A stretch of 64,000 bases of DNA from Hygrophila difformis. Its lineage: Eukaryota > Streptophyta > Magnoliopsida > Lamiales > Acanthaceae. The notes under the pieces were generated by a model. That model did no database searches. It was not told the DNA's origin and was given only the letters and a program-made list of their open reading frames with translations. Positions 33,490-45,400 of this stretch are shown here, piece by piece. The position numbers and the translations under genes were made by a program. Each line of letters begins with the position of its first letter. Position 1 is the stretch's first letter. The stretch is from contig JAOANR010000006.1 in assembly GCA_030278955.1 (NCBI GenBank), positions 31,523,383-31,587,382 on the forward strand. Reading direction: 5' to 3'.

Positions 33490-33497
33490 TATAAATA
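33490..33497 (+). promoter_or_regulatory. TATA box of the nested Athila-like LTR
   Basis: The sequence tataaata sits after 'gggctcaaatcaaggcccatg', which contains GGGCTC/GGCCCA site-II-like elements. The matching TATA in the outer LTR is at 44966-44976 (minus strand). Confidence 0.65.
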
Positions 33498-34119
33498 TGA
33501 GGTGTTTCCTTTGAGTTAAAAGGGGGAAGAATTGTAGAGAGAATTTACATTCTTGAAGACAAGTTGGGAGCTCAGTAGTTTAGTTTAGTTTAGGGTAGTT
33601 TAGTTAGGTTTTTCTTGTATTATTTAATTCATGCACTAGTTAGATGTAGTTTCTCGCACTTTGGTTAGATAGCCAGTTTTTACATCTTTTTTTCCTGTTC
33701 TAAACTTCTGTTTAAGGGTTTGTAATACCCAAATCATGGGTATTAACAGCACCATTTAATAATATGGGAAAACATTCTCCATTTGTGTCCCAAAAATCAT
33801 GAAATGGGTCTCACACCCCATGGATCTTACTGCTTTCATTTTCTTTGGGTCATTTGATCCTTATTTTACACTTTAATGTCACTGCTTGGTGACTTTTCTT
33901 TGGATAATGTCGCATGCTTACGGGTGATTAAGCTCAGATTAGGGTTTCTTAAGTTTTAAGTTTGTTTTATTTCTTTTATGTTCAAGCATGTTCTAGCTAG
34001 ATTCAAATTCTGTTTTGTTATTTTTTAGCTTAGTTTAGCTTTTGAATCTGAAATGGGTGAGATCACACACAATGCATGCCACTGTTCCACTTTACTTTTC
34101 TGACATGTGTCCTGGACAC

Positions 34120-34592
34120 ACCTTTGTCGCGGAACAACTCTTGTCGCGGAACCACATTCCGCGACGAAGTGATGCTTTGGCGACAAAGGTGCCAAAGAAC
34201 ATTTGTTAGCCATTATTTTAAAACCCTTGGTCGCGAAACAACCCTTGTCGCGGAGCCACGTTCCGTGACAAAATCCTGATTAGCGACCAAGGACCCAAAT
34301 ACTTGTGATTTTATTCTGGAAGGGCTTTGTCGCGAAGCAACCTTGTCGCGGAACCACGTTCCGTGACAAAACTTCTTGTTCCGCGACAAGAATTATGCTC
34401 TTGTCCAATTTTCAACCTTTTTTGTCGCTATGCCTCCTTGTCGCGGAACCACGTTCCGCGACAAAATATTTGCTGAGCGACAAAGCAAAACCCTAATTTC
34501 CAAAATCCTATTTCTCTTATTTCCCACCCTTTGTCGCGAAACCCTTGTCGCGGACCCATGGTCCGCGACACAAATTCTACTCCGCGACAAAG
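34120..34592. repeat. Array of five nested hairpins (64-71 nt each)
   Basis: Units are at 34120-34190, 34225-34292, about 34324-34390, 34421-34484 and 34529-34592. Each has an outer inverted repeat (for example ACCTTTGTCGC/GCGACAAAGGT or CTTTGTCGCG/CGCGACAAAG). Inside is an inner one around a 3-nt loop (TTGTCGCGGAAC-cac-GTTCCGCGACAA at 34438-34464; TGTCGCGGACC-cat-GGTCCGCGACA). CpG-rich in an otherwise AT-rich LTR. Confidence 0.9.
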
Positions 34593-37138
34593 TGGCAACT
34601 TTTTGCCAAAATTTTAGTCTTCATCTTCCTCATTAATCAATTGGACCTTTATATTAATATTTTGAGGTTGAAATCCAATGATCTCAACCCATGATCATTT
34701 TGATATAAAGAATCTTGTTCAATTCCACTAAAAGACTTTTCTACAAATGATTAAACTCTCATGATCTAAGCACATAATCCGGACTGTAATTAGTTAATTA
34801 TGGAATGAGTGATTATTTAGATGTGAAGAGTAATTATGGAATCATTTCCATACCTTGCATGAGAAACCAACGTCTCTCATGCAAGATGATCCAAAAATAT
34901 TTTTCTTTCATTTATTTTGTCTTTTCCGTGATGTGTGAAACAGCTAATAAAGAATATATCAGATTAATGTTGGCGGGTATTCCCACACGGATAACTAGCT
35001 CGTGGTCTGTATATTGGTTATTAGGTGTTATTTTGCATGGTCCGAATAGTGGTCAGTGGAAGCCTTGGCGGTTTGTCCCTTCGGGATTGTATAGCTGCTC
35101 AGTTGACTCCTATCCGGATACAGTTTCTTTTTCTTTATCTTAATTTCAAACCTGAATTTTGAGCTGTAATGGTATCAAATGATGTCGATCAACATTGCTT
35201 GAATAGTATTACAGTAAGAAAACATGAAGGTTTTTCACTCATTTCACAGATAGTAGGGGTCTTGATGATAGCGATCACTGTTGTTAAGATCTTCTGCTGT
35301 CTAAACTCATCCCACCTGGAATAGTCAGGACCTGGATAGCAGATGTTTGCAGTCCAGAATACCTTGACTATTCTTGTCATCTTTTCAGCCAAAATAAATC
35401 CTTCTCATCTTCGGCTAATTCATCTCTGTGTATCAACTTCTGTCTAAACCCGCCTTATATTTTGGGTTATTTAACTTTACACTTCCCTATAAATTTATGC
35501 ATGATACATTATGTAGATGTTGTGGTCAATATTATTTTGGGATCCTTCCCTTGGACATAGAAGTCTTGATTTTAATCAGATGTCTCACATTAAATTTCCA
35601 AAAAAAATTCATTTATAAAATCCGGATCTGAGTAAGGGATAAATTCCATAGTTATGACTGATTTAGATCCGACCAGGGGTTGATTTTGGGAAATTAGAAG
35701 CAGGGTCAGCAATTAGGTCTCACCTAGACTGAAAGGATCTGTGTTTTAATTGAGAGTCTAGTACCTGATAGGGAATGATTTTCAGACATCTTTTATTTTC
35801 CAAAATTGCTGTTTGTTGGAAATCTTGTATTAAATATTGCACTGGTTCAGATTCCACTTGGATTCCGATAAGGTGTGACAGATAATACTAGAGGAACAAC
35901 ATTCAGACCTTGGTTATTTTCTAAGGTAGGGTTGAGTTCCTTTCAACTGCTATCCTCTTCTGCCAAAGCCTATTTTTGAGTCCTGAATGAGTGCATCCGG
36001 AATGAACTAACCTGTTAGTTTGTTTCATTAGTTTGTATCTCATAACCACCCAACGGGAAGTGAACACTTCAAGCGGTTCACTGAGATTGGGGAATTCTTG
36101 ATCCACACCCAGTCATTCTGACTGGGGGCTTTCTTTTACTACCAGGGTCAGACTTTCAAAAACCTCCGGGTGATAGGTTTTAAATGCCTTCTTTACTGCT
36201 TTCTTTTAACCGCTTTCGTTAGAGGTCACTCGGTTGTATTGAGAGTTGTGTAACTGCTACTAGGATTGAGAGTTAAGGGATAGTTCAAGGCTTGATTAGA
36301 ATCTTTGGGTGTGACATGGGGGAATGATAACAGTACTTGACACTTCAATAAATGAATTGTCAGGTGTTGCTCGTCCACCACAGATGGCCAACATACTCTT
36401 GCAAGGCATTGCAAGAGGAGTTGTGAGTCTGTGGTATCTTAGAGTTTGTTTTCTTAAGAGCATGTAAACTCTTACTGTAAGTACCTGTCTGTTAAAGGGA
36501 ACATGGTATAGAGAGCATGAAAATGAGCTAACTGGAAGGATTATCCAAAGCTAAGATCTGTGTATTAACATGGAAGTTTAATTGAGTCTCATCTGAATCT
36601 TGTCCAATCTTTATTCTTTTCTTCCTGTCCCTTCTGTCATATTTTAAATCTGCTTTCTTAGAATAATCTTAATCGCTTTCTTAGAATAGTTCTATTGCTT
36701 TCTTAGATTGAATTTAATTCGCTTTCTAGAATAACTTTATCTGCTTCATTTAATTGCTTTCATAGTTCAGATTTAAATTCTGTTAAGTAGTTGATAATCC
36801 AAAACACACACTTGAATTGAGTAACCGAGTGGAAAATCTTAGTAAACGACGTGGGCTCTGCTTCTATCGCACATCCTCCAGTGAACGATCCGGTCTTACT
36901 ATAAATTACTGCAATTTTTGACACCGTGCGCTTTCGGGGGCACAGTTTCTTAACACGAGTAATAAAAACGTGACAACTTATAAGTATATCCCTAATCACA
37001 ACTCCGCCATCATAAATTGGTTTCATTAAACAAAACCTGAACCAGGATTATGATTTTTCGAAAAATACTCATGTAGCGGAAATCTGTCAAAAGTTTCATG
37101 GCAGGAAATCTTATGGCAAGAATTGATGAGAAGTATCA

Positions 37139-37156
37139 TGGCACATATGCCGGGGA
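37139..37156 (+). other. Degenerate tRNA-Asp-type primer site in nested element
   Basis: TGGCACATATGCCGGGGA matches TGGCGCCGTTGCCGGGGA at 13 of 18 positions, including the whole TGCCGGGGA end. It lies 39 bp after the LTR end rather than directly adjacent, so it is a decayed or duplicated site. Confidence 0.5.
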
Positions 37157-37399
37157 CCCTCAGTGTGACAGGCTGAAGGTCAACCTATCCCGGCTGTACC
37201 ATGAGATTTGTCAGCAGTTTCATGACAGAGAGGACCACAACGCCATTTGAAATTAAAACACCATACTTGAGTAATAAAAAGACCAACAAACTTGATATAT
37301 CCCTTCCCATGAATCATAACTCTTTCCTTTTAATAAATTAATCCTGGAATATTTCATATAAAAATATACTCGTGTTAGTGAAACTTGTCAAAAGTTTCA

Positions 37400-37404
37400 T
37401 AACC
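37400..37404. repeat. Target site duplication TAACC (right) of the nested LTR
   Basis: It is followed by gttgccc, the resumption of the chromovirus RT; it differs from the left copy by one base. Confidence 0.75.
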
Positions 37405-40018
37405 GTTGCCCAAAATCGAGGATTTGTTCGACCAACTGAAGGGAGCTTCAGTATTTTCAAAGATCGACTTGTGATCAGGATATCACCAGTTAAGAATCGC
37501 CGAAAAGGATATCTCAAAGACGGCGTTCAGAACTCGCTACGGGCACTACGAATTCACGGTGCTATCATTCGGGCTGACGAACGCCCCAGCGATGTTCATG
37601 AATCTCATGAATAACGTGTTTCGAGAACTATTAGACCAATGCGTAGTGGTGTTCATAGATGACATCCTGATCTACTCGAAAAGCGAAGAAGAACATTCCG
37701 AACACTTACGCAAAGTGTTAGGGATCTTACGAGTAAATCAGCTGTATGGCAAGCTGTCCAAATGCGACTTCTGGCTAAAAGAAGTGGCATTTCTGGGACA
37801 TATCGTATCTGCCAACGGAGTGGCAGTAGACCCAGCAAAGATCTCGGCAGTGACCGAATGGGTGCCACCAAAGAATCCAACCGAGATAAGAAGTTTTCTC
37901 AGATTGGCGGGATACTACCGCAGGTTTGTGAAGGATTTCTCAAAGATCGCTCGCCCATTGACACAGCTGTTAAAGAAAGGGGCGAAATACGACTAGACCA
38001 GTGAGTGTGATTTCGCATTCCAAGAATTGAAGAAACGACTTACCACAGCGCCGGTGTTGGCATTACCGTCGGAGGATGGAGACTTCGAGGTGTACAGCGA
38101 CGCCTCGAAGGAAGGATTGGGATGCGTGCTAATGCAAGATCAAAGGGTTATAGCATACGCATCACGTCAACTAAAGGCACACGAAGAGAACTATCCGACG
38201 CACGACTTGGAGCTAGCCGCAGTCGTGTTCACTCTAAAGATATGGAGGCATTACCTCTATGGGCGAAAGTGTCGGATGTTCACCGACCATAAGAGCCTCA
38301 AGTATATATTCACGCAAAAAGAGCTGAATTTGAGGCAAAGAAGATGGTTGGAACTGATTAATGATTACGACCTGGAAATCACGTATCACGAAGGAAAAGC
38401 CAATGTCGTGGCCGATGCCTTGAGTCGAAAAACTCAACACGTGGTGAATTCACTTGTGGTACCGGCCGAGTTGTACAGAGACTTGGCGAAATTAAGTCTG
38501 GAGTTGGTACACTCTGGCGAAGTAAGTGAGGTTGTCAACACGATGGTAGCGGCATCTACCATACTCGATGAAATACGACTAGCACAACCGGGTGATGAAA
38601 AGCTGGAGGAAATTAGGAAGAGCATTGCTGAAGGAAAGGCAATGGATTTTAAAATTCATGAGGACGGAAGCATCCGCTTCAAGGGAAGGTGGTGCATACC
38701 GCGAAAATGCGAGGACCTGAAGCAAAAAGTGATGGAGGAAGGCCATAATACCCCATACTCGGTCCATCCCGGAGGCGAGAAGCTATACAAGGACATAAAG
38801 AAGAACTATTGGTGGCCGAACATGAAGAGAGAAATAGCCGAGTTTGTGGCAAGATGCCTTACCTGCCAGAAGGTCAAGGTTGTACGACAGAAACCCCTAG
38901 GATTAATGCAACCATTGGAAATCCCAAGTTGGAAATGGGATAGCATTTCAATGGATTTCATTTCGGGACTACCACGTTCACCGAAGGGGATGAATAAAAT
39001 CTGGGTGATCGTGGATAGGTTGACAAAAGTTGCCATATTTATCCCTATGAAGGATACCTGGTCCATGGACCAATTGGCAAGGGCATATGTCGACAACGTG
39101 GTACGACGACATGGAGTACCACATGACATCATCTCGGACAGAGACAGTAGATTCGTCTCACATTTTTGGACAAAACTACAAGAAGCCCTCGGTACGAAGA
39201 TAAAGATGAGTACCGCGTTCCACCCCATGACGGATGGACAAACGGAAAGAACGATCCAAACTTTGGAAGACATGCTGAGGGCATGCGTATTAGAGTTTAA
39301 AGGAAGTTGGGAAAATCACTTACCCTTGATCGAATTTTCCTACAACAACAGCTACCATGCTAGCATTGGCATGGCACCTTTCGAGGCACTGTATGGACGC
39401 AAATGCCGAAGCCCATTGAGCTGGGAAGAGGGCGAGAGGACTATGGTAATTGGACCGCAACTTGTTGAGGACATGGCTCAACAAGTCAAAATAATCCAAG
39501 GAAAGATGAGAGCCGCGCAAGACCGGCAAAAGAGCTATGCCGACGTGAGACGGCAAGATTTGGAATTCCAAATAGGCGATAAGGTCATGTTAAAGGTATC
39601 ACCGATGAAGGGTGTGATGCGCTTTGGCAAGCGGGGAAAATTGAACCCACGGTACATAGGACCATACGAGATCCTAGAAAGAGTGGGGAATCTTGCATAC
39701 CGACTAGCATTACCGCCACAATTTGCTCGTGTCCACGACGTGTTCCACGTCTCACAACTGAAGAAATACGTCCATGATCCGACCCACATACTCCAACCGG
39801 AGGAAATTGAGCTGGACGATGACTTAAGCTACGAAGAAATTCCGGTGCGAATACTCGACAAGAAGGAGAGAGTAACCAGGAATAAGACCGTGAGAATGGT
39901 CAAGGTTCTTTGGTCTAACCACGAACCCGAGACGGCAACGTGGGAGCTAGAAGCAGACATGAAGGATCATTACCCAACCCTATTCCAAGACAGTGCAACA
40001 ACAGTTATGGGGACATAA
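37405..40018 (+). pseudogene. pol: Chromovirus RT (C-terminal), RNase H, integrase and chromodomain
   Basis: The RT resumes with '[16 protein letters not shown]'-type sequence, '[15 protein letters not shown]' and the catalytic '[11 protein letters not shown]' (FIDD at 37652-37663). The frame has one nonsense codon, TAG at 37994, where TGG is expected in 'KYDW'. RNase H follows with '[16 protein letters not shown]' and '[11 protein letters not shown]'. Integrase carries the zinc-binding '[10 protein letters not shown]' to 'CLTCQKVK' stretch, 'SMDFISGL', '[13 protein letters not shown]' and '[17 protein letters not shown]' (D, D and E present). The last 60 residues, with '[14 protein letters not shown]', '[16 protein letters not shown]' and 'YPTLF', form a chromodomain, which in chromoviruses directs integration to heterochromatin. 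Stop at 40016. Confidence 0.92.
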
Positions 40019-40028
40019 CTGTAATCTT

Positions 40029-40041
40029 AAGAGGGGGAGGA
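40029..40041 (+). other. Polypurine tract of the chromovirus
   Basis: AAGAGGGGGAGGA directly precedes the 3' LTR start TGTGACAACC, 11 bp after the pol stop. Confidence 0.88.
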
Positions 40042-42764
40042 TGTGACAACCCGAATATTTCCGGATATTTTGTACGAATACTTTGTACCCCAAATAAACA
40101 AATTCAAATTGTTTTGAACTACGTAATGACTTGATCCCTTCACGGGGTACGTAGGCAACTCGGAAATTTCAATTCTGGGTTCAGTCAAATAATAACAAAC
40201 AACGACACAAAATAATACAATCGCTCGCGAGAGGATGAAGCGCAACTTCGAGGACGAAGTTGGTTCTTAAGGGGGGTAGACTGTAATACCCGTAAATTTT
40301 AGAATATAAAAATAGGAATTAATCCAATAGGAAAGAAATTTTTGTTTCCGAGAACCCATAAACTCGGAGATGCACGGAAATCAAGACGACGATTTAGAAC
40401 CCGACGGACCTAAACCTAAGATTTCAGACGTGAAATCGAATTGAGTCGGAATAAATTTATGATGAGAAGCATAATCCGAAAATGACCCGGAAAATCGAGC
40501 GCGAAAACGTGGAAGGATAGAAGTCCGAAAGAGGGGAGAAAAAGACCCGACGGAACGGATCGCACGGACCTGCCCGGACCACAGTCCAGGCGGGGACCGC
40601 GCGCTGGCCGGGCGGGGTTTGGCCAAAAGGCGCGCCGACCCCGCGTGGTCCCCCAGAATTGGGCAAATGACGCGTTTTCGGCGATTTCTTACCATAATTC
40701 GACCCCCCGACTATGGAAAGAAGATTTTGGTCAAGGGGAAATCTTTTAGGGCGACTTAGGGCTGCCTCCCCACCCTTTCATCAGTCACAAAACTCCCTCC
40801 ACTCTCCCCAAACTCTCCCAAGCCAAAACACTCTCCCGACGAACTTCCGACGAACTTCCGGCGACTTCCGGCAACCATCGACGACCATAGGAACGTGTAG
40901 ATCAAGGTTTACACCCCTTAGATCGTTGGTAAGAAGTATCCAGATTCATCTACTCGTTTTTATCTCCAATTTTTAATCTAACTTTCGAATATTGGACTTG
41001 TAATCACGTTCGTGATCGAAGGAGGAAGAGAACGTGTGCAAGGATCCGTTCGTAGTGTTTTTGGACAAGCCGAGCGACCCTAGGACGACTCAAGAACACA
41101 ACCACAGTAAGTTGAGCCTTCCATATCAATACGGGTGGTTTAGGGGCGTCCGGTATAGTTGTAATGCAACGAAACGTAAAAACCGAAATTAAAAACCCCA
41201 ATACGCGCAGTTTTTTAAATCTGTCTAAAACTCATATTTCGAGGATTCAATCCGGGAAACTCAAAACTAGACTTTTAATCCTAACACATAAATTTAGGTT
41301 GTGTAAAAATTTTAGACATTTTCGTTAACGTTTGCTATTTTAAATCGCATCGAAAAAAACTGTTTTGACAAAACGTGTTTGAAATCTGCCTATGAACACG
41401 TCCGAACTTAGTGAGTCTGTTTCTATATTTTGTAGTCCGATTTGATCTTTGCAATCTAAATGAAAGTTTTAGATACTCATGTCTAGTATATGTGTTTAAA
41501 ATTTTAGAATTTTTGGAGTCCATTTGATATGTCAAAAAGGCAAATTTCCGAACTGTGACAAATCTGCTTTGGGACAGTAAACTGTTTCCGCATTAAACTC
41601 GATTTTTGACATGTTTCCTTAACTTATTTCGAGAAAGTTAAAACACGAAAGTTGTTCGTTAGGTGTTTTGCATAGACTGTGAAATTTTAAGATTTTTCGG
41701 ACTTAAACCGAATTTTTAAATTGAAAAGGCGTAAACTGTGACGCCAAGTTACTTTTAAATCGAAGGATTTTGAAATTTCGAAACGAACGATCAAAGATTT
41801 GAAATACGATACATCTATACTTTTGAAAAACCCCGATACATTAAATCTAAACGATACATGAGATACTTAGGTGGAGGGTGAGTGCTCTGCAGGGTACCCC
41901 TCTAGCCTTTCTCTTCGGGCCTATAATGGACGAGAGAATTTGATGAGATATTACGCCAATCGGCGGGAGATACATGGCCTACTCTCTCGGGTTGTCCGTA
42001 TGGATTTCCCGAGGCTCCGGAGTGGTACTGGGTATGGCAGATACGGCTGCGGCTGCCGGATCACCGGCTAAACGAGATACTTACGAAACGGCTGCGGGCG
42101 CCGGATCACCGGCTATACAAAACACTGAGAAATGGTTACGTAACGGGGAAATAAAACATTTAATATTTTTAAGTATTTATTTATTTATGCATGTCTTTAA
42201 ATTATGCATTTAAATTATGTCTTTAAATCCCATATCATGACTAAATTGTTATTGTGGATTAAATGCATGTTCAAGTACACAATTAAAATATTATTTCCTT
42301 TAAATTTTGTGAATGCATGTTAGGAGTGAAATTTTAATTATCTAATTAAATCCCTTTATTGCTATGTTAGGATCGACTTACTCAGTATCTTATATACTGA
42401 TAAAAAATTTTTGTTTTTCTCTTTCTTTCAGAGTACGGAGATAATGCATAGCATGTGCATTTGGGGGATGGAATTATTAAACATTGTTTTATTGCTTTTT
42501 ATGATACTTGCATAACGGGCATGTAAATCCCGAGTTTTGGCATGTCGGCCCACTTTACATTTTTCCGTTGCGATATATTACTACTACTACTATATGTGTG
42601 GATGATACTTATTATTATTTTTAAATAGAATCCGGACTTGTTTTTAAACCTTTTTGCAATACCTATAGCCTTGCATCTCTTTGGCAAGCTCGGAGAATCC
42701 GTGTCTTGCTAGAGAGATGTGGCGGTGGCATCCCGGCCTGGGTTATCAAATCTGGGGTGTTACA
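40042..42764 (+). repeat. 3' LTR of the chromovirus
   Basis: 2723 bp, from TGTGACAACCCG to GGGGTGTTACA, a near-identical partner of 26591-29316. Followed by the GAAGG duplication. Confidence 0.95.
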
Positions 42765-42769
42765 GAAGG
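42765..42769. repeat. Target site duplication GAAGG (right) of the chromovirus
   Basis: Matches 26586-26590; beyond it the interrupted Athila-like LTR resumes with atcccaag. Confidence 0.93.
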
Positions 42770-43804
42770 ATCCCAAGATATTACAGACCACAGTAGTTAC
42801 ATAATAATATCATGCATAAGGATATATGGAAGTGTAAAATTAATTAACCCAAAATATAAAGGTGGGTCTAGACAGAAAATGAGACACAGATATGAAGCAG
42901 CTGTGGGGCTTAAAAGTGGTGGCAGAATAATCAGGTGAATTGCAAACATCTGCTATCCAGTTTCCCAATTACTAGGATGGGATGAATTTAGACAGCAGAA
43001 ATCCTATAATGGCAGTGTCGCTACCAGTTGGGCCTCTACTGTATGCGAATTCAGATAAAACCTACATGTTTCCTCTCTGCAATACTCATCAGTTAATATT
43101 GACAGATATTCGCTGATTCATATTACAGATTAGAATTTGGGTTTTGAAATTAAAATAAAGAAAATAAAACTGTATCTGGATAGGAGTCAGCTGAGCAGCT
43201 ATTATAATCCCGGATGGACGAACTGCCAAGGTTTCCACCGACCACTACCCAGACCATGCAAATAACAGCTAGTAATTAATATTCAGACTACGAGCTAGTT
43301 TATCCGTGTGGGAATACCCGCCAACATTAGTCTAATATATTCCTTACTAGTTGTTTCACACAATCACGAGAAAGACAAAATAGAATGAAATAAGATAAAA
43401 TGAAATACCTTGTATGAGAGATATTGGTTTCTCATGCAAGGGTGTGGAATTAATCCATGCTTAATGACTTAAATAATCCTTCACACCATAATTAATTATA
43501 GTCCGGATTATCTGCTTAAGGCATTAAGGTTTTGTTTATAGAAAAATGTATTAGTGAGAATTGAACAAAGGTCCTTTAATCATGGTAATTATTGACCTTA
43601 ATTATTGCTAATCATGATCTTTAATTATTGATTTAAGGGTTCAATTATTTAAGTGAGAGAATGGAGAATAAAAATTTCGGCAGCATAACGCGTTATATTG
43701 CAATCTGGGATATTACATCTTTACCTGTGGGGTTAAGACGTGAGTGATGCAATATAATGGAGGATTAAAAAAATCAGAATTTGTGGGAATTAAAAGAGAT
43801 AAGG

Positions 43805-44340
43805 ATCCTGTCGTGATACCATAATTTGTGTCGCGAGCCGAAGCTCGCGACATAGGTATCTCGACAGGATATTTTTAGAAATTTGTGGTAAGATAGGCTT
43901 CGTGTCGCTAGAAAGAAAATATGTCGCGAGACATGGTCTCACGATAGGAGTCTGGCGACACGAGGCTTTGCTGAAAATTTTCAAAGTATTTGGGTCCCAG
44001 TCGCGAGACGTGGTCTCGCGACAGGATAGTCTAGCGACTAGGGTTTTCAAAAATATTACCAAGGCATAATTTTCTGTCTCGAAGCAAGAGTGTGTCGCGA
44101 ACCGTGGGTTCGCGACAGGGGTTTCTCGACAGAAGCCATTCAGAGATAAATACAAGAGTTTTGGTCCCCAGTCGCTAAGCAAGGATTGTGTCGCGAACCG
44201 TGGGTTCGCGACAGGAGTGCCTCACGACTGAGGGTTTTAAAATATTAAGGCAATTGTCCCTAGGCACCCATATCACGAAACAGCCTTCATTTCACTAGAC
44301 GTGGTCTCGCGACAGGAAGAGGTTGGCGACATGGATGGTT
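43805..44340. repeat. Nested hairpin array with variant arms
   Basis: Units include 43805-43870, with outer arms ATCCTGTCGTGATACC/GGTATCTCGACAGGAT matching at 15 of 16 and inner arms GTCGCGAGC/GCTCGCGAC. Another has inner GTCGCGAGAC-gtg-GTCTCGCGAC at 44000-44022. The unit at 44169-44230 has inner GTCGCGAACC-gtg-GGTTCGCGAC and outer CAGTCG/CGACTG. The position equals that of 34120-34592 in the nested LTR, but the arm sequences differ in concert. Confidence 0.88.
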
Positions 44341-44965
44341 CAGGACACAAGTCAGAAAAGCAAAAAGGAACAGTAGCATGCAAACTGCGTGATCCTACCC
44401 TATTTCAGATCAAAAAGTGATTCTAACCCAAAAATAACTAGACAATATTTAAATCTACCTAGAACATGCTTGAACAAAAATGAATCTACCTAAAACAACA
44501 TTAAAATAAAGTAGAATCTTAAATCTGGGGTCACTCATGCACAAACATGCACCATTATCCAAAAATAATTAGACAGTAAGCAATAAAAAAACAAGAAATA
44601 AAGGTCAAATGACCCAAAAGAAAATGAAAGCAGTAAATCCATGGGTTTACAACACCCATTTCATGATTTTGGGACACCATTTTCAGATTAACTTCCCATT
44701 TATAAAGTGGTTTGATAATACCCATGATTTGGAGTATTTCAAACCCTAAAACAAGGGTTTAGAACAAGAAAACATAATGAAAAGTGGCTATCTAACTTAG
44801 TGAAAAATAGAGAAGAACATGGAATTTAAACTAAACTAACCTAAACTAGGGCATAAAATAAATAATACAAAAAAAATAAACTAAACTAAACTACTACATA
44901 GAGAGAACTCTCCAAATTCTGTCTTCAAGAATGATTTTCTAACTGCTTGGCTCCTTGGGATCACC

Positions 44966-44976
44966 ATATATTTATA
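44966..44976 (-). promoter_or_regulatory. TATA box of the outer Athila-like 3' LTR
   Basis: The minus strand reads ctataaatata, placed between the two hairpin arrays exactly as in the nested LTR. Confidence 0.6.
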
Positions 44977-45039
44977 GAGGTGAAACCCTAGGCCCATGGG
45001 CTTTGGTCTGAGGCCCATTGTTTCTCAAGACATCACACA

Positions 45040-45400
45040 CATCACAGCTGTGTCGCGGAATCACGCGTTGTGGCGCGAGACAAGGCTGCATGTCGCAAGG
45101 TTTCTCGACTGGGTCTTGGTCCTCTTCAATTTATGTTTCTGTGTCGCTAGCCATACCCATGTCGCGAGGCCATGTTTCGCGACACGGTGGCTAGCGACAG
45201 GGGTCTGGGGACATGGTTTCTTCTTCATTTGATTCTGGTGGCGCGGACTCATCCGTGTCGCTAGACCATGTCTCGCGACACAGGTCTAGCGACACAGTCT
45301 TCCTGGACTGGCCTTCTCTCTAATTGGCTGTTGTGTCGCTAGGCACCACCTATCGCGAGTCACAGCTTCGCGACACGGGGGGGGTCTAGCGACTGGATGC
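45040..45400. repeat. Hairpin array upstream of the LTR TATA box
   Basis: Repeated GTCGC...GCGAC arms, e.g. 'gtcgcgaggccatgtttcgcgac' near 45161 and 'gtcgctagaccatgtctcgcgac' near 45257. Counterpart of 33180-33440. Confidence 0.75.

Larger units (their letters stand above)
32871..37399 (+). mobile_element. Nested Athila-like LTR copy inside the chromovirus RT
   Basis: It begins TGATAATGGCC and ends GTCAAAAGTTTCA, with 5-bp target duplications. It is the same family, in opposite orientation, as 42770-45739 plus 25193-26590. The full-length LTR ends at about 37099. The remaining 300 bp hold a degenerate primer-site-like TGGCACATATGCCGGGGA (37139-37156) and a second LTR-end-like block. It is therefore a 5' LTR plus a sliver of internal sequence plus the end of a 3' LTR. 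It has no coding capacity. TATA box at 33490. Confidence 0.88.
26591..42764 (+). mobile_element. Tekay-like chromovirus (Ty3/gypsy), 16.2 kb with nested insertion
   Basis: Two LTRs of about 2.72 kb flank a primer site for initiator tRNA-Met, a small coiled-coil ORF, gag, protease, RT-RNase H, integrase with C-terminal chromodomain, and a polypurine tract. The 5-bp GAAGG duplications are perfect. Very long LTRs and the chromodomain place it with Tekay/Del. Only two point nonsense codons are visible (32134 and 37994), plus an LTR insertion in RT at 32871-37399. Confidence 0.95.

Noticed and set aside
34120..34592. Microrna genes
   Set aside because: The hairpins have the right size, but there is no expression evidence and the tandem arrangement in LTRs fits a structural repeat better; kept as a repeat only.
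33180..34600. GTCGCG palindromes as a CRISPR array
   Set aside because: Units are hairpins of variable sequence without regular unique spacers, inside a plant LTR; no cas genes and a eukaryotic context.
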